In this document: in pieces, positions 22,080 to 33,844 of the stretch
Layout of the letters: every line of letters begins with the position of its first letter
Numbering within the stretch: position 1 is the stretch's first letter
NCBI GenBank assembly: GCA_022494885.1
Contig: JAGVSM010000509.1
Location: forward strand, 18,978 to 82,977
Reading direction: 5' to 3'
Length of the DNA stretch: 64,000 nucleotides
DNA from: Micrasema longulum
Taxonomy: Eukaryota; Arthropoda; Insecta; Trichoptera; Brachycentridae
Made by a program: the position numbers and the translations under genes
Notes under the pieces: generated by a model
What the model was told of the DNA's origin: nothing
Database searches by the model: none
Seen by the model: only the letters and a program-made list of their open reading frames with translations

Positions 22080-23285
22080 GAGGTTGAAAAAGTTGACGCC
22101 AAAAAAAACTTAGAATGAAATAAAATAAAGTTACGCCATAATATTAAAGAAATTGTTTTGTATATCTGAATTATGTTTCCATTTTACTCTATACGACATT
22201 TCTTAGGCATCCAGATGTTTACTAACTGAGATGGATATGTTCTCATCATCACTATGGCAGCATCATCTGCATGGCATGTGATGTTAATGACCTTATCTCC
22301 CTTAGTAGATTCACTACTTTTTTTAATTCTGAAAAGCGTTTTTTTATATATATTTATTCTGCTTGTGTAAGAAAAGGTTTTAGGCGTATATATTGTTGTT
22401 GTATATTTAGTTGTAAAGGTGCAAAACTTGCTTTGTTTCTTTGTTGTTCTCAATATGTGTTATTATCTAAATGTTAAAATTATTTATGTCCCGAATTGAG
22501 TTGTTGTAACTCCTGAGAATGTAATTCAACGTATTATACTTGTAAAATACTTTGTGTCATATGATTTATAAATAAAATATTTAAAAAAAAAAAAATGAAA
22601 CATACATTTGTAGTGAGGATCACAGTTACCTAAATTTAGAATATATAATATTTCCTATCTCTTGTCGCCTGAAACTTCGTGTAGCCGTGTAATATGATTC
22701 AATAATATATCAAATTGAATCCTTCGGGTAGAGGGGGCTACCTGTACCTGGAGATGAGGCGCCTTAGGGAACTATCCAGGAAGGGTATCCCGGGAAAAGG
22801 AAAGGAATAAATCGGCGGTGGAAACAGCCAACTTTCCGCGTCTCCCTCTAGAGATCTCGTGTTGGATGTGAAATTACGTCGAGAGTGACGGCACCGAAAA
22901 TTAAAAGCTGATAAAGTTTTTCACTATCCTTCTCTGGAGACATTACGAGTAAGCTATCCCCTGCGTAAAGAAACAAGAATAAATTAGGTACTGTATTACG
23001 TTGTAGGTAGACGAGGTACAAGGTACAAGATAAGTGATGACGCTTTGGGAAAAATGTAAAGTGTGTATTGTATAGTACCAACATGTCCCGACCAAAATCG
23101 TGTTTTATAAATTATAATTAAGATTGACAATGACAACCCGTGAGATAATAAATTAATTTATCATATATAAGTCAGGTGGCACTAATTTTATTTTAGTGTA
23201 TTTATAAAAAAATGCAAATCTTCAGAACTAAGCTTAAACCAAAAAAGTATGCGCTACAAGCTGCAAGTTTTTTATATGCACACTG
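22080..23285. other. Possible retrocopy 3' end, then GC-richer patch
   Basis: AATAAAATATTT followed by a run of 13 A at about 22584-22596 looks like a polyadenylation signal plus tail, so the sequence before it may be a retrocopied 3' UTR; I cannot name a source. 22720-22860 (GCGCCTTAGGGAACTATCCA) is GC-richer and unassigned. Confidence 0.4.
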
Positions 23286-23289
23286 ATTT

Positions 23290-23480
23290 AACCGAGTTGT
23301 GGTCCTGTGGCTAGTGTTGCGGACTCACGGATCAGAGGTCCGAGGTTCGAACCCCACTCTATCCCAACTTGATTCACATTTTGTAATGAGTTATTTACAA
23401 CTCGTTGAAAATGGCCCCAATTTTTTTAATACATATTTGTGTAAATCATAAGAACACAAAGATTTCTTATTTATTTAAAA
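23290..23480 (+). repeat. SINE-A copy 1 (tRNA-derived)
   Basis: The tRNA-like head GAGTTGTGGTCCTGTGGCTA carries an A-box-like segment. A B box GAGGTTCGAACCCC lies at about 23342-23355. The body follows, TTACAACTCGTTGAAAATGG, with the end AAATCATAAGAACACAAA and an A/T-rich tail. Copies at 25911, 52172 (minus) and 59966 share the order, so this is a SINE and not a tRNA gene. Confidence 0.85.
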
Positions 23481-23521
23481 AAATATTTTTTTAGTATATT
23501 TGCATGTTGCTGTTAAATTAT

Positions 23522-23555
23522 TTGTACATATAAACCTCTTGTACATATAAACCTC
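23522..23555. repeat. 17-bp tandem duplication
   Basis: TTGTACATATAAACCTC is present twice, perfectly and adjacent, just after SINE-A copy 1. Confidence 0.85.
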
Positions 23556-23839
23556 TAGCCCGACAAATGAATGTTTTGTATTGTTGTTGTGTTGTTTTAT
23601 ACTGTATTTGTATGTATATTGTTTTATATTTTATATTGTAAATCATATACCCACGTTTTTTACGGGAAATTGGTAAATGACTGCACGAATCAATCATAGT
23701 TCAATATTTTTTTCATTATTTTTACAAACATATCGAATAAATTTGCTAATATGTGATTATTTGTCTAAAGAAAGCTCGGTTGATGTATCCCTGCAGCAAA
23801 GACAATTATACAAAAGGAAAATAATAAGATCTAAATTTG

Positions 23840-23960
23840 TTGGAACAGTGAGGGAAAACATTTTTTAAAATGGAATATGAAAGTCTAGGCATTTACAGGG
23901 CTTATGACCTGTCATTGGCAGTCTGCAAACATTTGGAGACACTCGAAACATTGTGGAAAA
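23840..23960 (-). repeat. Rep390 copy with internal deletion
   Basis: Minus strand: landmark b (AGTGAGGGAAAACATTTTTT on the plus strand), a and the f end (TTACAGGGCTTATGACCTGT, CATTGGCAG), then directly landmark c (TCTGCAAACATTTGGAG). Landmarks d, e and most of f are missing. Confidence 0.75.
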
Positions 23961-23964
23961 TAAT

Positions 23965-24905
23965 TAGTTCACTTTTCGAAAGATGAAACTTATGGACATG
24001 GCAATGTCTCGTTCGCATGAAAAATAATTAGCTCTTTGTAAGTTGTTCTCTATAAATAGTCTTTTTGTTGTTTATTTGTAATTCAATGTTCTTAACATAC
24101 TTTGTGTATCATAAAATAATTAATTGATTATATACCAATCTATTAGGGTTTATTTAATAACCTGTCGATTGGTTTAAATAACAGATAAAATTATTACAAA
24201 GCCATTTTACCGTTTGATTAATCACTTTTCTATTTGCTTAGAGCAGGGGTCGGCAAACTGGGGCTCGCGAGCCACATGCGGCTCTTTAGACACTTGACTG
24301 CGGCTCACACAGTGCAAGTTTCACCTTCATTCGATTTATTTCGTCTACCGGTTCTAAACAAGAACTTTACGGATTATTGCCACTGAAATTTCAACACGAG
24401 GCGAGAATATTGCAAATGATGTCATTTATGGAAAATCGTGTCATGCATGGAAAAACGAAAAACAAGATAAAATTGTTTCCATGATGCAGATGGGGCCAAA
24501 TGTTTTTTTTTAAAATAGAAGTCAAAAATTAATCACAAGATACTTCTTTACCATTGCATCTTTCAACAACAACGACTTTGTGCGCAGACATTTCCAGAAG
24601 AAATGTTTAAATGATCAATATTGTCATCACAATTTTAGCTAAAGCTTTTTATCATCGCCAATATAAAGAATTTATAGTTGAAATGGAGAGCGAATACGCA
24701 TATTTTCTGCTGCCCTTACACGTACTTTATTATTAAGGTACGTCGCCATAACATAAGAAGCTGTATTAAACATTAAGGAATTTGGCTCTCAAAGAAAATC
24801 TAAATTGTTTAACTGCAGATCGTTGGACTAATGAGTTTGCTGACCACTGGCTTAGAGTATGGGTCTTGGACGAAACCCCTGTAGATACTAACATCTAGAA
24901 ATTGC
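23965..24905. other. No gene; unclassified repeat-like text
   Basis: 24245-24300 (GGGGTCGGCAAACTGGGGCT, CGCGAGCCACATGCGGCTC) is GC-richer and resembles the start of an hAT-family pseudogene or nonautonomous element. I cannot confirm that, because the following sequence has no intact frame. Confidence 0.35.
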
Positions 24906-24911
24906 ATTTAA

Positions 24912-25797
24912 GGCTGTAGTCTGATAAAACGAACGCAAAATTAGGAAATCATACGATTTTGCCATTTTAGAACGAAACGTGTTTTTTCAATCGCGCAATA
25001 GTAAAAAAAATAATAAACACATATTAGATAAACCAATATTTTTTAAAGGTATTTCTGTCAAAAAATTTACTTAAAAGTTTTTTGTAACTAAAATATAATT
25101 ACATTTAGACCGGCAGATTACGCCATTTTAACTTTAGACTAAACATAGGTATCTGGGATCTCAATAAATATTAAGTATTGAACTAAAACCGAACTTACCG
25201 AAAACGATTAGGGCAGGTCTAAAGGTCATAAAAAATCAGTAAGATATTGTTTTAAATTTAATATTACAACCAGAATTATCTCATTTTTTGAAAAAAAAAT
25301 AGAATACAATTCTATAAAAAAAGGTTTCAACTAAAGTATTTCAATAAAATATTATTTTAAAGTATTACCGAAAGCATAATTTTAAATAAAAATAAAGGAA
25401 AATGTCACAAAAATGAAGGTGATTTGAAATGCTTGTTTCTTTTCAAAGTCAAAAATTAAAATTTGGCTTCGGCCACTTTCATGTTCAATTTATTATCTTT
25501 AAATTATAACAACAAATTTTAGTTCTATACTTTATTGAGATCCCAGATACCTAAGTTTAGTCTAAATTTGAAATGGCGTAATCTGCCGGTCTAAAAGTAA
25601 TTATATTTTATTTACATAAAACTTTATATTTTTATATAAACAGTATATTTTTTAATAAAAATACCTTTAAAAATAATTATTGTTTTTATCTAATTTTTTT
25701 TTTTTTTTAATTATTGCGCGATTGAAAAAAACATTCGTTTAAAATGGAAAAATCGTATGATTTCCTAATTTTGTTTTCGTTTTACCAGACTGCAGCC
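24912..25797. mobile_element. Long-arm foldback element flanked by TTAA
   Basis: The termini GGCTGTAGTCTG and CAGACTGCAGCC are each flanked by TTAA (24908-24911 and 25798-25801), the target duplication of piggyBac elements. The inverted arms are about 280 bp each (24912-25190 and 25515-25797). They share blocks such as ACCGGCAGATTACGCCATTT with its mirror, and ATCTGGGATCTCAATAAA with its mirror. The loop is about 325 bp. There is no transposase, so it is a nonautonomous foldback that needed activity in trans. A solo end lies at 19280-19367. Confidence 0.9.
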
Positions 25798-25910
25798 TTA
25801 AGTTGTGAATTTAGACACTATCCGTGATCGCGAATATTTTACGGTGCATTTATCATTTCAACTAAGAAAATTTATATATTATATGAAAATTAAATTACAT
25901 TTATAAATTC

Positions 25911-26090
25911 GAATCGCGTTGTGGTCCCGTGGCAAGTGTCTCGAACTCGCGGCTCAAAGGTCCGTAGTTCAAATCTCACTCTACCCCTTTTTGATTCCCA
26001 TTTTCTAATAGTGAGATATTTACAACTCGCTGAAAATGGCTCTCAAAATGAAATATTTGGGTAAATCATAAGAACGCAAATATTTTTTTT
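25911..26090 (+). repeat. SINE-A copy 2
   Basis: Head GCGTTGTGGTCCCGTGGCAA, decayed B box TAGTTCAAATCTC, body TTTACAACTCGCTGAAAATG, end AAATCATAAGAACGCAAATA with a T/A-rich tail. The same order as in copy 1 marks a SINE. Confidence 0.85.
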
Positions 26091-26099
26091 TATTAAAAA

Positions 26100-27845
26100 A
26101 ATATACCGCCCCCCCATTTTCCTAAAATGTTCATAATGAATCTTTTGATAATTTAATTAAAATCTGTTCACCGTTAAGCTAACATTTTACTAATGACATC
26201 GCTAGCGCAAAGCAACAGTGAGATTTCTCTGAAAAACATATTCTCAGGGAATCGGCCTTTGAGGTATTTAAAGAGTCTGCTGAATTAAATTATTTGAAGT
26301 AAATTATGAATACACAAAGGTTAACTATCCAAGGTCGCTGTTTTATTATTTGAAAATATTCATTTATTTAATTTATAAACATATCTGCACGTGTATCTAA
26401 AAATCGGAAATTTCTTGTTTATCTCGCTTTAGGCTGGCGATATTTTATTACGCAATTCAGCATCGACGAAAAACAAAACTGGCTTATAAAAAAGTGCATA
26501 ATATGTTTCGATAAAAAAGAAAACAAATTGATTTGAATGATGTACATTAATTAGATACCAGAAGGCTGAATTCAAACCTTACGTTTTATATTAAAAACAT
26601 GTCACGATATGGTGCATAGATAGTCAATATTCAAACTGAGAAGTTCAACAACCTGCCATAATAGTGGCGCAGGCGGTAGAAGGCAGAAGCGAGTCCAATA
26701 GTCTACGGTCCACGTAAGTTTTTCTACCGCTTTATCTACCTACCTGTCCTACAGCGTACAGTGGTCGTGTCTGTCTAGCCACAAATATAAAATCTTTCTG
26801 CTGTCACGAATCGCTTCCCGGCGCTTTGTCTCGGTGCTCAAGGGATAATGTTTTAATGCGGTCAGATACATTATTACTTATTACTAAGTCTAAGTAACCG
26901 CCCGACGAGGCACTGGGCTACCGAGTAACGCACTCGTACATTAGGAAATATAACAATATTCAAGTAATGAAATAAATACAGTCAAATCAATTTAATACCA
27001 AATACACAAAAATAAGTTTCAGTCATTCGCCATAGCATTGAAACACCACATAATCCCTCCGGGCCTAAGGCGCGTATATAGGGTCCCCAAGGTAGCATAT
27101 TTTTTCACTTTTTTGTGTAATAATTTTTCGTATTATCCTACATAATTTTAAAAACGTATCCAAGTGATTAAAATATTTTTCTACGAAATTATTTCAATAT
27201 TAATTTACATTTATCTTTGCTTTTCCCCGTGCAAACAGCAAACTATACAATGCATCGCTCTACAGTCCAATAATCTTTGATATATTGGCCAGCGTGGTTT
27301 TTGACATTTGGTGGCTTTTTCCAGCAATAACCACAAAAAACCGGATTTCATGCTTTACATTTTACATGCATTCCCCTTTCCACCTCTCCGCTAAACCGTT
27401 TCGCTAACGCGGAATGAAAATTTAGATCAGTGCTGTACAACGTGTCACAGTGAGAGCAGCGCGATGTCATATAGCATCCTATCGCAACAATATTTTACGA
27501 TAAAATGTATAAATTTTGCAGAAAACTAGAAGTATTATAAAACAATTTTGTAAACACTTCCGTGACAATCGTAATGACAGTTTTTTTAGTCGTATTTATA
27601 GCATTTTAGATGGGGTATTCATGGTACCCCCTTCAAAAACTCGCGGAATTTTTCACGTTCAGGCCCGGAAAGGTTAATCCGTCGATTAAACTTAATAAGA
27701 GTAAAATATAAATATAAATTTGTACGACGGGTAAAAGGTATCTTGTGTCAGCATATTTGATAAGTTCTTATTTACCCTTATCCGCACCCGTACCTAATGC
27801 TGAATATGAAGAGCATTGAATGGGTTTACTAATTGGAGCGTATTT
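26100..27845. other. Gene-free; unique GC-richer patch
   Basis: 26640-26940 is more GC-balanced than its surroundings (GTGGCGCAGGCGGTAGAAGG, CTTCCCGGCGCTTTGTCTC) and is not repeated in the window. It could be a conserved noncoding element or an old unique remnant; no supported frame. Confidence 0.4.
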
Positions 27846-27849
27846 TTCT

Positions 27850-27945
27850 CTCAATAACTATCTAAGGGGTGAAATCCAGTATTTTGTCTACAAAGATGTA
27901 GACAAACTCAAAATATTGTAGAGATTGGCTTAGAAGAAAATAAAT
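27850..27945 (+). repeat. Rep390 fragment (c-d)
   Basis: GGGGTGAAATCCAGTATTTT, GTCTACAAAGATGTAGACAA and ACTCAAAATATTGTA match landmark c. A decayed d (TTGGCTTAGAAGAAAAT) follows. Confidence 0.75.
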
Positions 27946-28065
27946 TTCAACAAAATTAGATCAAAATCAACAAAAACAACAACAAACAGAAGAGTAAAAA
28001 TTATGCATGGTATTAGGAAAAAAAATCAGTAAAAAGACACTTCTACACGAGTAGGCGGACATGTA

Positions 28066-28213
28066 AGGCCTTACTTATAAACCTGGTATAAAGTTACGCC
28101 TAAACATAGTGGTAGAATAAGGGTGGGAATATCATCCATATTATAGAATGGTATTCCCATTCTTATTCTACCACTATGCTTAGGCGTAAAATTAAATCAG
28201 GTTTATAAGGCCT
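28066..28213. mobile_element. Hairpin MITE, sister copy 1
   Basis: The ends AGGCCTTACTTATAAACCTG and CAGGTTTATAAGGCCT mirror each other. The arms continue through AAGTTACGCCTAAACATAGT and GGTAGAATAAGGGTGGGAAT with their mirrors, so nearly all of the 148 bp is one hairpin. Flanking GTA on both sides is a possible 3-bp target duplication. A sister copy lies at 37855-38005. Confidence 0.85.
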
Positions 28214-28214
28214 G

Positions 28215-31025
28215 TAGTGTAAACCATAGTCTGACGAAGGAATTTATTTCGTTATCTTAATTTCTATTTACTAAACATGTTTTTAGTGTCTACTACGTTT
28301 GATATAATAAATTTTGTATAAAATTTCCTTATCCGATGCAAATGTCTTGAGACGTTCCTTAACAATCGTGTTCTCGTCTTTTAATAAAAAAATCAATGAT
28401 TTTGTTAATAACGAACAAAAATATATTCATATAATAAAATAACCACAAAGTTAGTGCTTCAAATATAAAAATTAATAAAAAATATATTCAGTTTATGCAA
28501 TCAATACAAGATAAATCTACATTATACACACATTTATATTTTTTATTTAAATAAGAAGATACACGGTTTTAGATTACCAAAGGTCACACATCACTCGACA
28601 CCCTGACAAGAGAATGGAGGCTCATCTCACGTTGCAAACTAACTAATATTATATTATATTATAAATTATCTACGTTGTAAGTTTCACAATTATTAACTGA
28701 AATGTCATTCCCCAGTAGACAATGTAACCTTGCCTTCACAATTCACTTATATTCATAATACTGTATACAATGCTAGGAAGCTACTCACTATCTTACATAA
28801 ACTGCATAATACAAACTTTGTAATGAATTCTGTTTTGTTGGGATGTTTGTATTCGAAATTTAAATGTGCGGTTAATGTTTTTGATTGAATCGGCATTCAT
28901 TTTATAACCATTCACGATGGGTTATTATAAAATAAAAACTTAAGACTAATAAGAAAAAAAAAAATAATAATTCGTGCGGTTAATGCAAATTAAAGTAAAA
29001 AATATTATTCGATTTTCTTCACAATTTTTGTGTTATATTTTATGTTAATATCATTTTTGTCATTTAGGTTTTGTTCAAGTAAGTTTATTTTTTTTCTATA
29101 TGACTTAGTTCCGAAGCAATATTTCTAATAACGCGTGACGTCAGAATGTCGTGATGCCAACTGGGAGACGTTTTGTATGTGCTCATGTTTAAGCCAGAAA
29201 ATTAAAAATGTATTTATTTAGATAGTCGTACCTACAAATAATATTTGAACGCTTGGTTATACTTTAACTAATAAATAATATAAAAAAATACAAACATAAT
29301 TACAAAAACAAAACATTGTTATAAAATCCAGAAGCTTTCCGATAACACTTTATCTACGTATGTATATGGATGTTTGTTTTTAACAAAAATCGCCATCCCT
29401 CGAAATGATGCGATAGACCCAGCATCCCTAATCTTTTTTGTCAACTCATTAAACAACTTAAGTCCTTTATGATACAGATTGTTTTGAGTTGCCTGGAATT
29501 TTTTTTTTGAAAACTCGTTTTAAATACATTGATAGAATCCGCTCTAAATACATATTTTAAATGATATAGTTACTTATATTTACATATAAGTTACAAATAA
29601 AAAATACTTGGTACACTTTCATTTATTTTTCGCCTAATTAGCGCTTTCACACTCTAATGGGCATCTTCGGACTGGTAAATATTCTTACTATCTCCTTATG
29701 GCGGCCATAGTGAGATAGCGGGTTTTGGAAATTAACGACTCAAGTATTTTTTTTTTCTTGAACTATTGCTGACTCATCTAAAAACACACGCGTAATTCTT
29801 GCTTCGATACAGGATTACCCAGTGAGGAAGTAAATAATAATAAAAAAAATTATTTAACTATTAATTATACAGATAAAACAAATTAAAAAATGCATAAACC
29901 TGTTAACATTACTATAAATATAAATAGAGCTTGTATGTTACTAGCTCTCCCTAAATTCAATAATAAATACGGGAAAAGAACATTAGAGTACAATATACCA
30001 AACATGAATAATATGCTTCAATTAAATATAAAAATCAAAAAAACTTATCTGGCTCAAGAGACAGACGTCTGCTGAAAATCTGGCTTTTAGAACGGGGTTT
30101 TTTATATTGATTTTTTTTTGTGTGTTTCTTTTTTGTTTAGACAATTTAAAAAAAATAAATATTTTATTTATTTATTTATTTTCGATGTACATGGGAATAT
30201 AGTAATAAGAGTTTTTATATGTTAAAAGAATTTAAGAGATACGATAACGTATATATATTAGAACTTAACTATAAGCACCTGCTGACGAAGTGCATTTTAT
30301 GCAGCTCAGTAGGGCTTGATAATTTATATGATAATTTTTGTATGCTTTTGATAAATAAATTTAAAAAATTTAAAAAAATATTAATACAAATACACAATAC
30401 TCCTTGTTCTTTTATCGGTTCAATGATGCATAAAAATCAATTCATATTATATTCCCTTTACGTTTTATAGATGTGTTCCGTTCTTTTTTAAATCGAATAT
30501 AAATTTTTATTTCCAAATTGACCTTAACCATCCTCCTGCAGTATGCTGAGTTGATGGCAGAGTAATTATGACTTGTGTATGTGACCTTTAGAAATAGGAC
30601 CAGGCACAAAGGGGTATACAGAGTAGAGATGGTGGGGAAGAAGTGAAAAGGGCCTGGGGGGGATTTATTGCGCACTATTATTCAAGAATAAGCTACATAA
30701 TGGCTGTGAGCTTTTCATAGTAGGTAACGATAAAATTTCCACAACACTGAATCTTTTGAAAGACGAATACTGTTACAGAGTGATTAGATAGTTAGGTACG
30801 ATGCAGGAGTGATAACATATCACCGCCCATGTGATAAAGGTACTCACAATACGGGGTATGTTGTAACATGCGTTTATTATTTCATGTTTACGGCTAGGAA
30901 CTTTTCATTTCCTCGTGTATCCTGGAAAATTTAGAATACAGTTATGTATGTGAAATATAATCAGAATCCTGGATGTTTTAAATTCTCAGGTAAAAATCCT
31001 GAAAACAGAAATCGGGTGCAAATTC
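28215..31025. other. Long gene-free AT-rich stretch
   Basis: (TTTA)n near 30163-30184 may be a LINE 3' scrap. Frames at 29890-30075 and 30219-30470 are AT-rich with no recognisable domain. Nothing else seen. Confidence 0.5.
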
Positions 31026-31034
31026 AAGTCCAAT

Positions 31035-31150
31035 TCGTAAGATAAGTGGTTGGCGCATTTGTCTACCATGTTTGTCCCGGGTCCGATTCCTAGGTCGCGT
31101 GGAATATTTGCTTAAAAATTGATATTGCACTGAAAAAAAATATTTATTTA
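31035..31150 (+). repeat. tRNA-like SINE head, degraded
   Basis: AGTGGTTGGCGCATTTGTCT (A-box-like) is followed by CCGGGTCCGATTCCTAGG (B-box-like). The spacing fits a tRNA-derived SINE head. No acceptor stem can be formed that would make a functional tRNA. Confidence 0.6.
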
Positions 31151-31154
31151 TACA

Positions 31155-31660
31155 CCAACGGTTCAAAGAACCTTTAAAAAAAAAATTACAGAAAAAATCA
31201 CAGAAGTGCACAGTGATCATGTAGTACATAGTATGAAATAATAGAATAATTAAAACTAAACAATTTAGTAAACATACTCGTATTATACAAAAAGTTAAAA
31301 AGAAAAATAACATTTCTAAATAAAACATAGCAATAACCATGAGAAAATCTTATGTACTAAATATAAATATAACACAGTAAAGTTGAGAATAACTAGATAA
31401 TAATAATAAAAAAATTAATAAAACATTAGTAATTAAAAAATAAAAGTTTTTAGAGCAAAAAAAAAAATGAAAAAAAGTAAATTACTAAATAATACCTCTA
31501 TTTAGTGAAATCATCATCATCAGTTGGTTGGAAGAAGTTGCCATCTGGCAATAAATCCACCAATGCACAATTTAAAATTATGTCTAACATGTTAAATAAA
31601 GAAATAAAATATCACATATTCCAGGAAACAAAGTTAAATATAATAATATATGTTTAAATA
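31155..31660. other. No recognisable feature
   Basis: AT-rich. A 120-codon minus-strand frame overlapping 30978-31340 is dominated by Phe, Leu, Ile and Cys from AT-rich sequence and I reject it. Confidence 0.45.
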
Positions 31661-31666
31661 AATCCA

Positions 31667-31930
31667 TTATTTTTCTAAAAAATAACGAGTGAGAATTCGT
31701 TTTAATTCATGAACAGAATTTGTATTGAAGATATCGAATATTTGTTCTAATTCATTTACATCCCTTTGTATCCTGGGTATAGGAGAGTACATTTCAAAGT
31801 TGGTCCGCGAATTGTTGCAAAATAATAATTCCTTACTTCTAGTGCATCTACCAGGTATTTGAATTTGAATTAGTTCAAGCAGAGCAGGGCAAATTAAATC
31901 AATCAAATAAATAACAGCTGATCTATGCAC
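31667..31930 (-). pseudogene. LINE reverse-transcriptase C-terminal fragment
   Basis: The 87-codon minus-strand frame reads CPALLELIQIQIPGRCTRSK, ELLFCNNSRTNFEMYSPIPR, IQRDVNEL, then FDIFNTNSVHELKRIL. It matches the last part of Jockey/CR1 reverse transcriptases (LL..I...VP.R.TR..ELF, RTN....SP..R, DIF..S...FK). No stop interrupts it, but no catalytic region is present, so it is a 5'-truncated LINE end. Confidence 0.85.
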
Positions 31931-31934
31931 TGTG

Positions 31935-32420
31935 AGGTGTAAACGGAGGTATGGTGATGATAAGTGAGTCTCGAGAGCAGAGTATGTGTAATTTATATTT
32001 TGGGGAAAGGCGAAGATAATTTTCCCGACTTAAACTCAAAGTTACAACGCGAGCGTGATGCGTGGGTAGTGCGGGGTAGAGAAAGTGGAAAACACTACGC
32101 TTTGAAATGTAAATCAAATTAACGAAATTGTGTTAAGAAAAGTGTGTAGAGTAGACACCCAACACGAGGGGGAGAAAAGTGCCATAAATTAATGGAAGCT
32201 GTCAAATAATGAAGTGTGAAATGGAGTGAGCGTGTTCTTTTACTTTCTTGGGTATTAAGATTAATAAATAAATTGTAGATTGAGTTTGTCTTCCGACATT
32301 CCTCAGTAGATTTGCGTTCTAATTATGCAAATAAAACGCGGGGCGGATTATTATTTCGCAGGTGGTCACAATCAAAAAGTGGTATGTTTTTATTAATGTT
32401 TAAAGCATTACCTTTGAAAA
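31935..32420. other. No recognisable feature
   Basis: Moderately AT-rich. Short frames on both strands lack domains. I see no continuation of the LINE into this part. Confidence 0.45.
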
Positions 32421-32424
32421 ATAA

Positions 32425-32697
32425 TATCATCATCATAATTTCCTCTCCGCGCCGAATGGTTAACAGGGCACTGTATTGGTACACCAATCGCAGCGTATTT
32501 CAATCATTTTTGGTTACATGAAGGTAATATGATCAGTCTTACGCTTTAGGTACTACTCCAGGGACTATGAAATATTGTAGTATAAAAACACCCTTTCAAA
32601 TAAATATTTCATATCAACCGTGTCAGGAATCTAACCCGAGACCTCTCGCATGGTAGGCAAACGCGCTGACCATTACACCACGAGGCCGACAAAATAC
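32425..32697 (-). repeat. SINE-B copy (tRNA-derived)
   Basis: Minus-strand head GGCCTCGTGGTGTAATGGTC, AGCGCGTTTGCCTACCATGC, B box GGTCTCGGGTTAGATTCC. The body contains ATGAAATATTTATTTGAA and ATTTCATAGTCCCTGGAGTA, and the copy ends with a (ATG)n-like tail (plus strand ATCATCATCAT near 32427). Close relative at 40995-41217. Confidence 0.85.
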
Positions 32698-32699
32698 TC

Positions 32700-33525
32700 G
32701 TAATATTCCCCTAATAAATAATCAAATATCTTTTTAATATTGCCCACTTTCTGATTTAAAAATTAACCAACCGTGTAACTCTCAACCTTTTTAGCCCCCC
32801 TCTCTCCCTTCCAAACCCCCACCCACTCACATTCTGCAACATATTGCTAAATATTACTAACCTTATTTTAGTGCATGTTCGGACATGGTGGTGTTTGAAT
32901 CCCCTTTAACTCTGCGTGTAATTGATGTATTTTTTTGTAAATACTATGTATCCTACGGTGATGAAGGTCTATATAGGAGGGAAAAATAATAGTTTTTAAC
33001 TGTGTTAAAAAGCTGTGAAAATATGTTTATTTATTTATACTTTTTTTAACTTGCGCATAAAATGGTTAAAATGAATGGATGTCAGCCTCCGCTTAGTATT
33101 TAATAAATAATTTTCTAACATCGCATAAATATTGAAACAAGAAATTAATACGCGGTCACATAATAATGGTCCATAATAATTTTATATAGCTCATAAATAT
33201 ACTCGTAATATTTCTGTCACCGAAATAATTGAAGTTTCCATTTTATTTTCCCATAATGTTTATGCATCCGTATCGGCGTTATGTTCTCAAGGCGGTCTAT
33301 GACTATTGAAATCTCTACTGGGTTTGACAAAGATACAAAGAAAATTAATTACTTATCTACAATCTATTTAGAATTATAATAGTCGATACAATTTGTTGAG
33401 TAAATTTAATAGTCAGCTGAATTAGAGAATTTTAAAAACTATAAATGAATAATTACTTAAATTTATTGAGAAGCAATATAAAAAGGCAAACTTCATATTG
33501 CCTTCTCTGTTAATTTGACTATATA
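32700..33525. other. No recognisable feature
   Basis: AT-rich with a C-rich run CCCCCCTCTCTCCCTTCC near 32803. No coding signal. Confidence 0.5.
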
Positions 33526-33529
33526 GAAG

Positions 33530-33835
33530 GTAAGGTGATCAATCAACCCCACGCTTCAGATACTAGTCTAGGAATAATTAAATGTTGCAGTGTAGAGCGC
33601 CCTTTAAAACTAGAATTTCACAACCACCCCGTCAGGGATTGAACTCAGGATCTCAAGGATGATAAGCGAACGCGCCAATCACTACACAACGAGGCGGACT
33701 TATCTCCACTTAACTATTTTATTCAGGAATTTTACAGGATGAGAGTAGCCATCGAGTCGAAAACACTTGTCTAGTTTTCTGGTTCTATTATACAAAGAGA
33801 ACTGTCATCTTTATCCGACTGGACAAATAATAAAT
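33530..33835 (-). repeat. SINE-B copy with 5' extension
   Basis: The minus-strand head GTCCGCCTCGTTGTGTAGTG and B box CTGAGTTCAATCCC are preceded by about 130 bp (plus strand 33705-33835). That part includes CGAGTCGAAAACACTTGTCT and CTGGTTCTATTATAC. The same extension is found at 6640-6830 and 45480-45655, so it belongs to the family. Confidence 0.8.
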
Positions 33836-33844
33836 GGAAAATTT

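Noticed and set aside
21599..22102. Three overlapping minus-strand frames rich in Cys, Tyr and Val
   Set aside because: Translation of a CATA/CACA microsatellite and A-rich flanks; low-complexity protein text.
23290..23360. True tRNA gene
   Set aside because: A-box-like and B-box segments are present, but no acceptor-stem pairing is seen and the same head with the same body recurs at four places, so it is a SINE.
24245..24860. hAT-type transposase-related pseudogene
   Set aside because: The GGTCGGCAAACTGGGGCT text is suggestive, but I could not follow a consistent frame or find terminal repeats.
30978..31340. 120-codon minus-strand frame with hydrophobic runs
   Set aside because: Hydrophobicity comes from A/T-rich codons; it overlaps a SINE-like head on the other strand.
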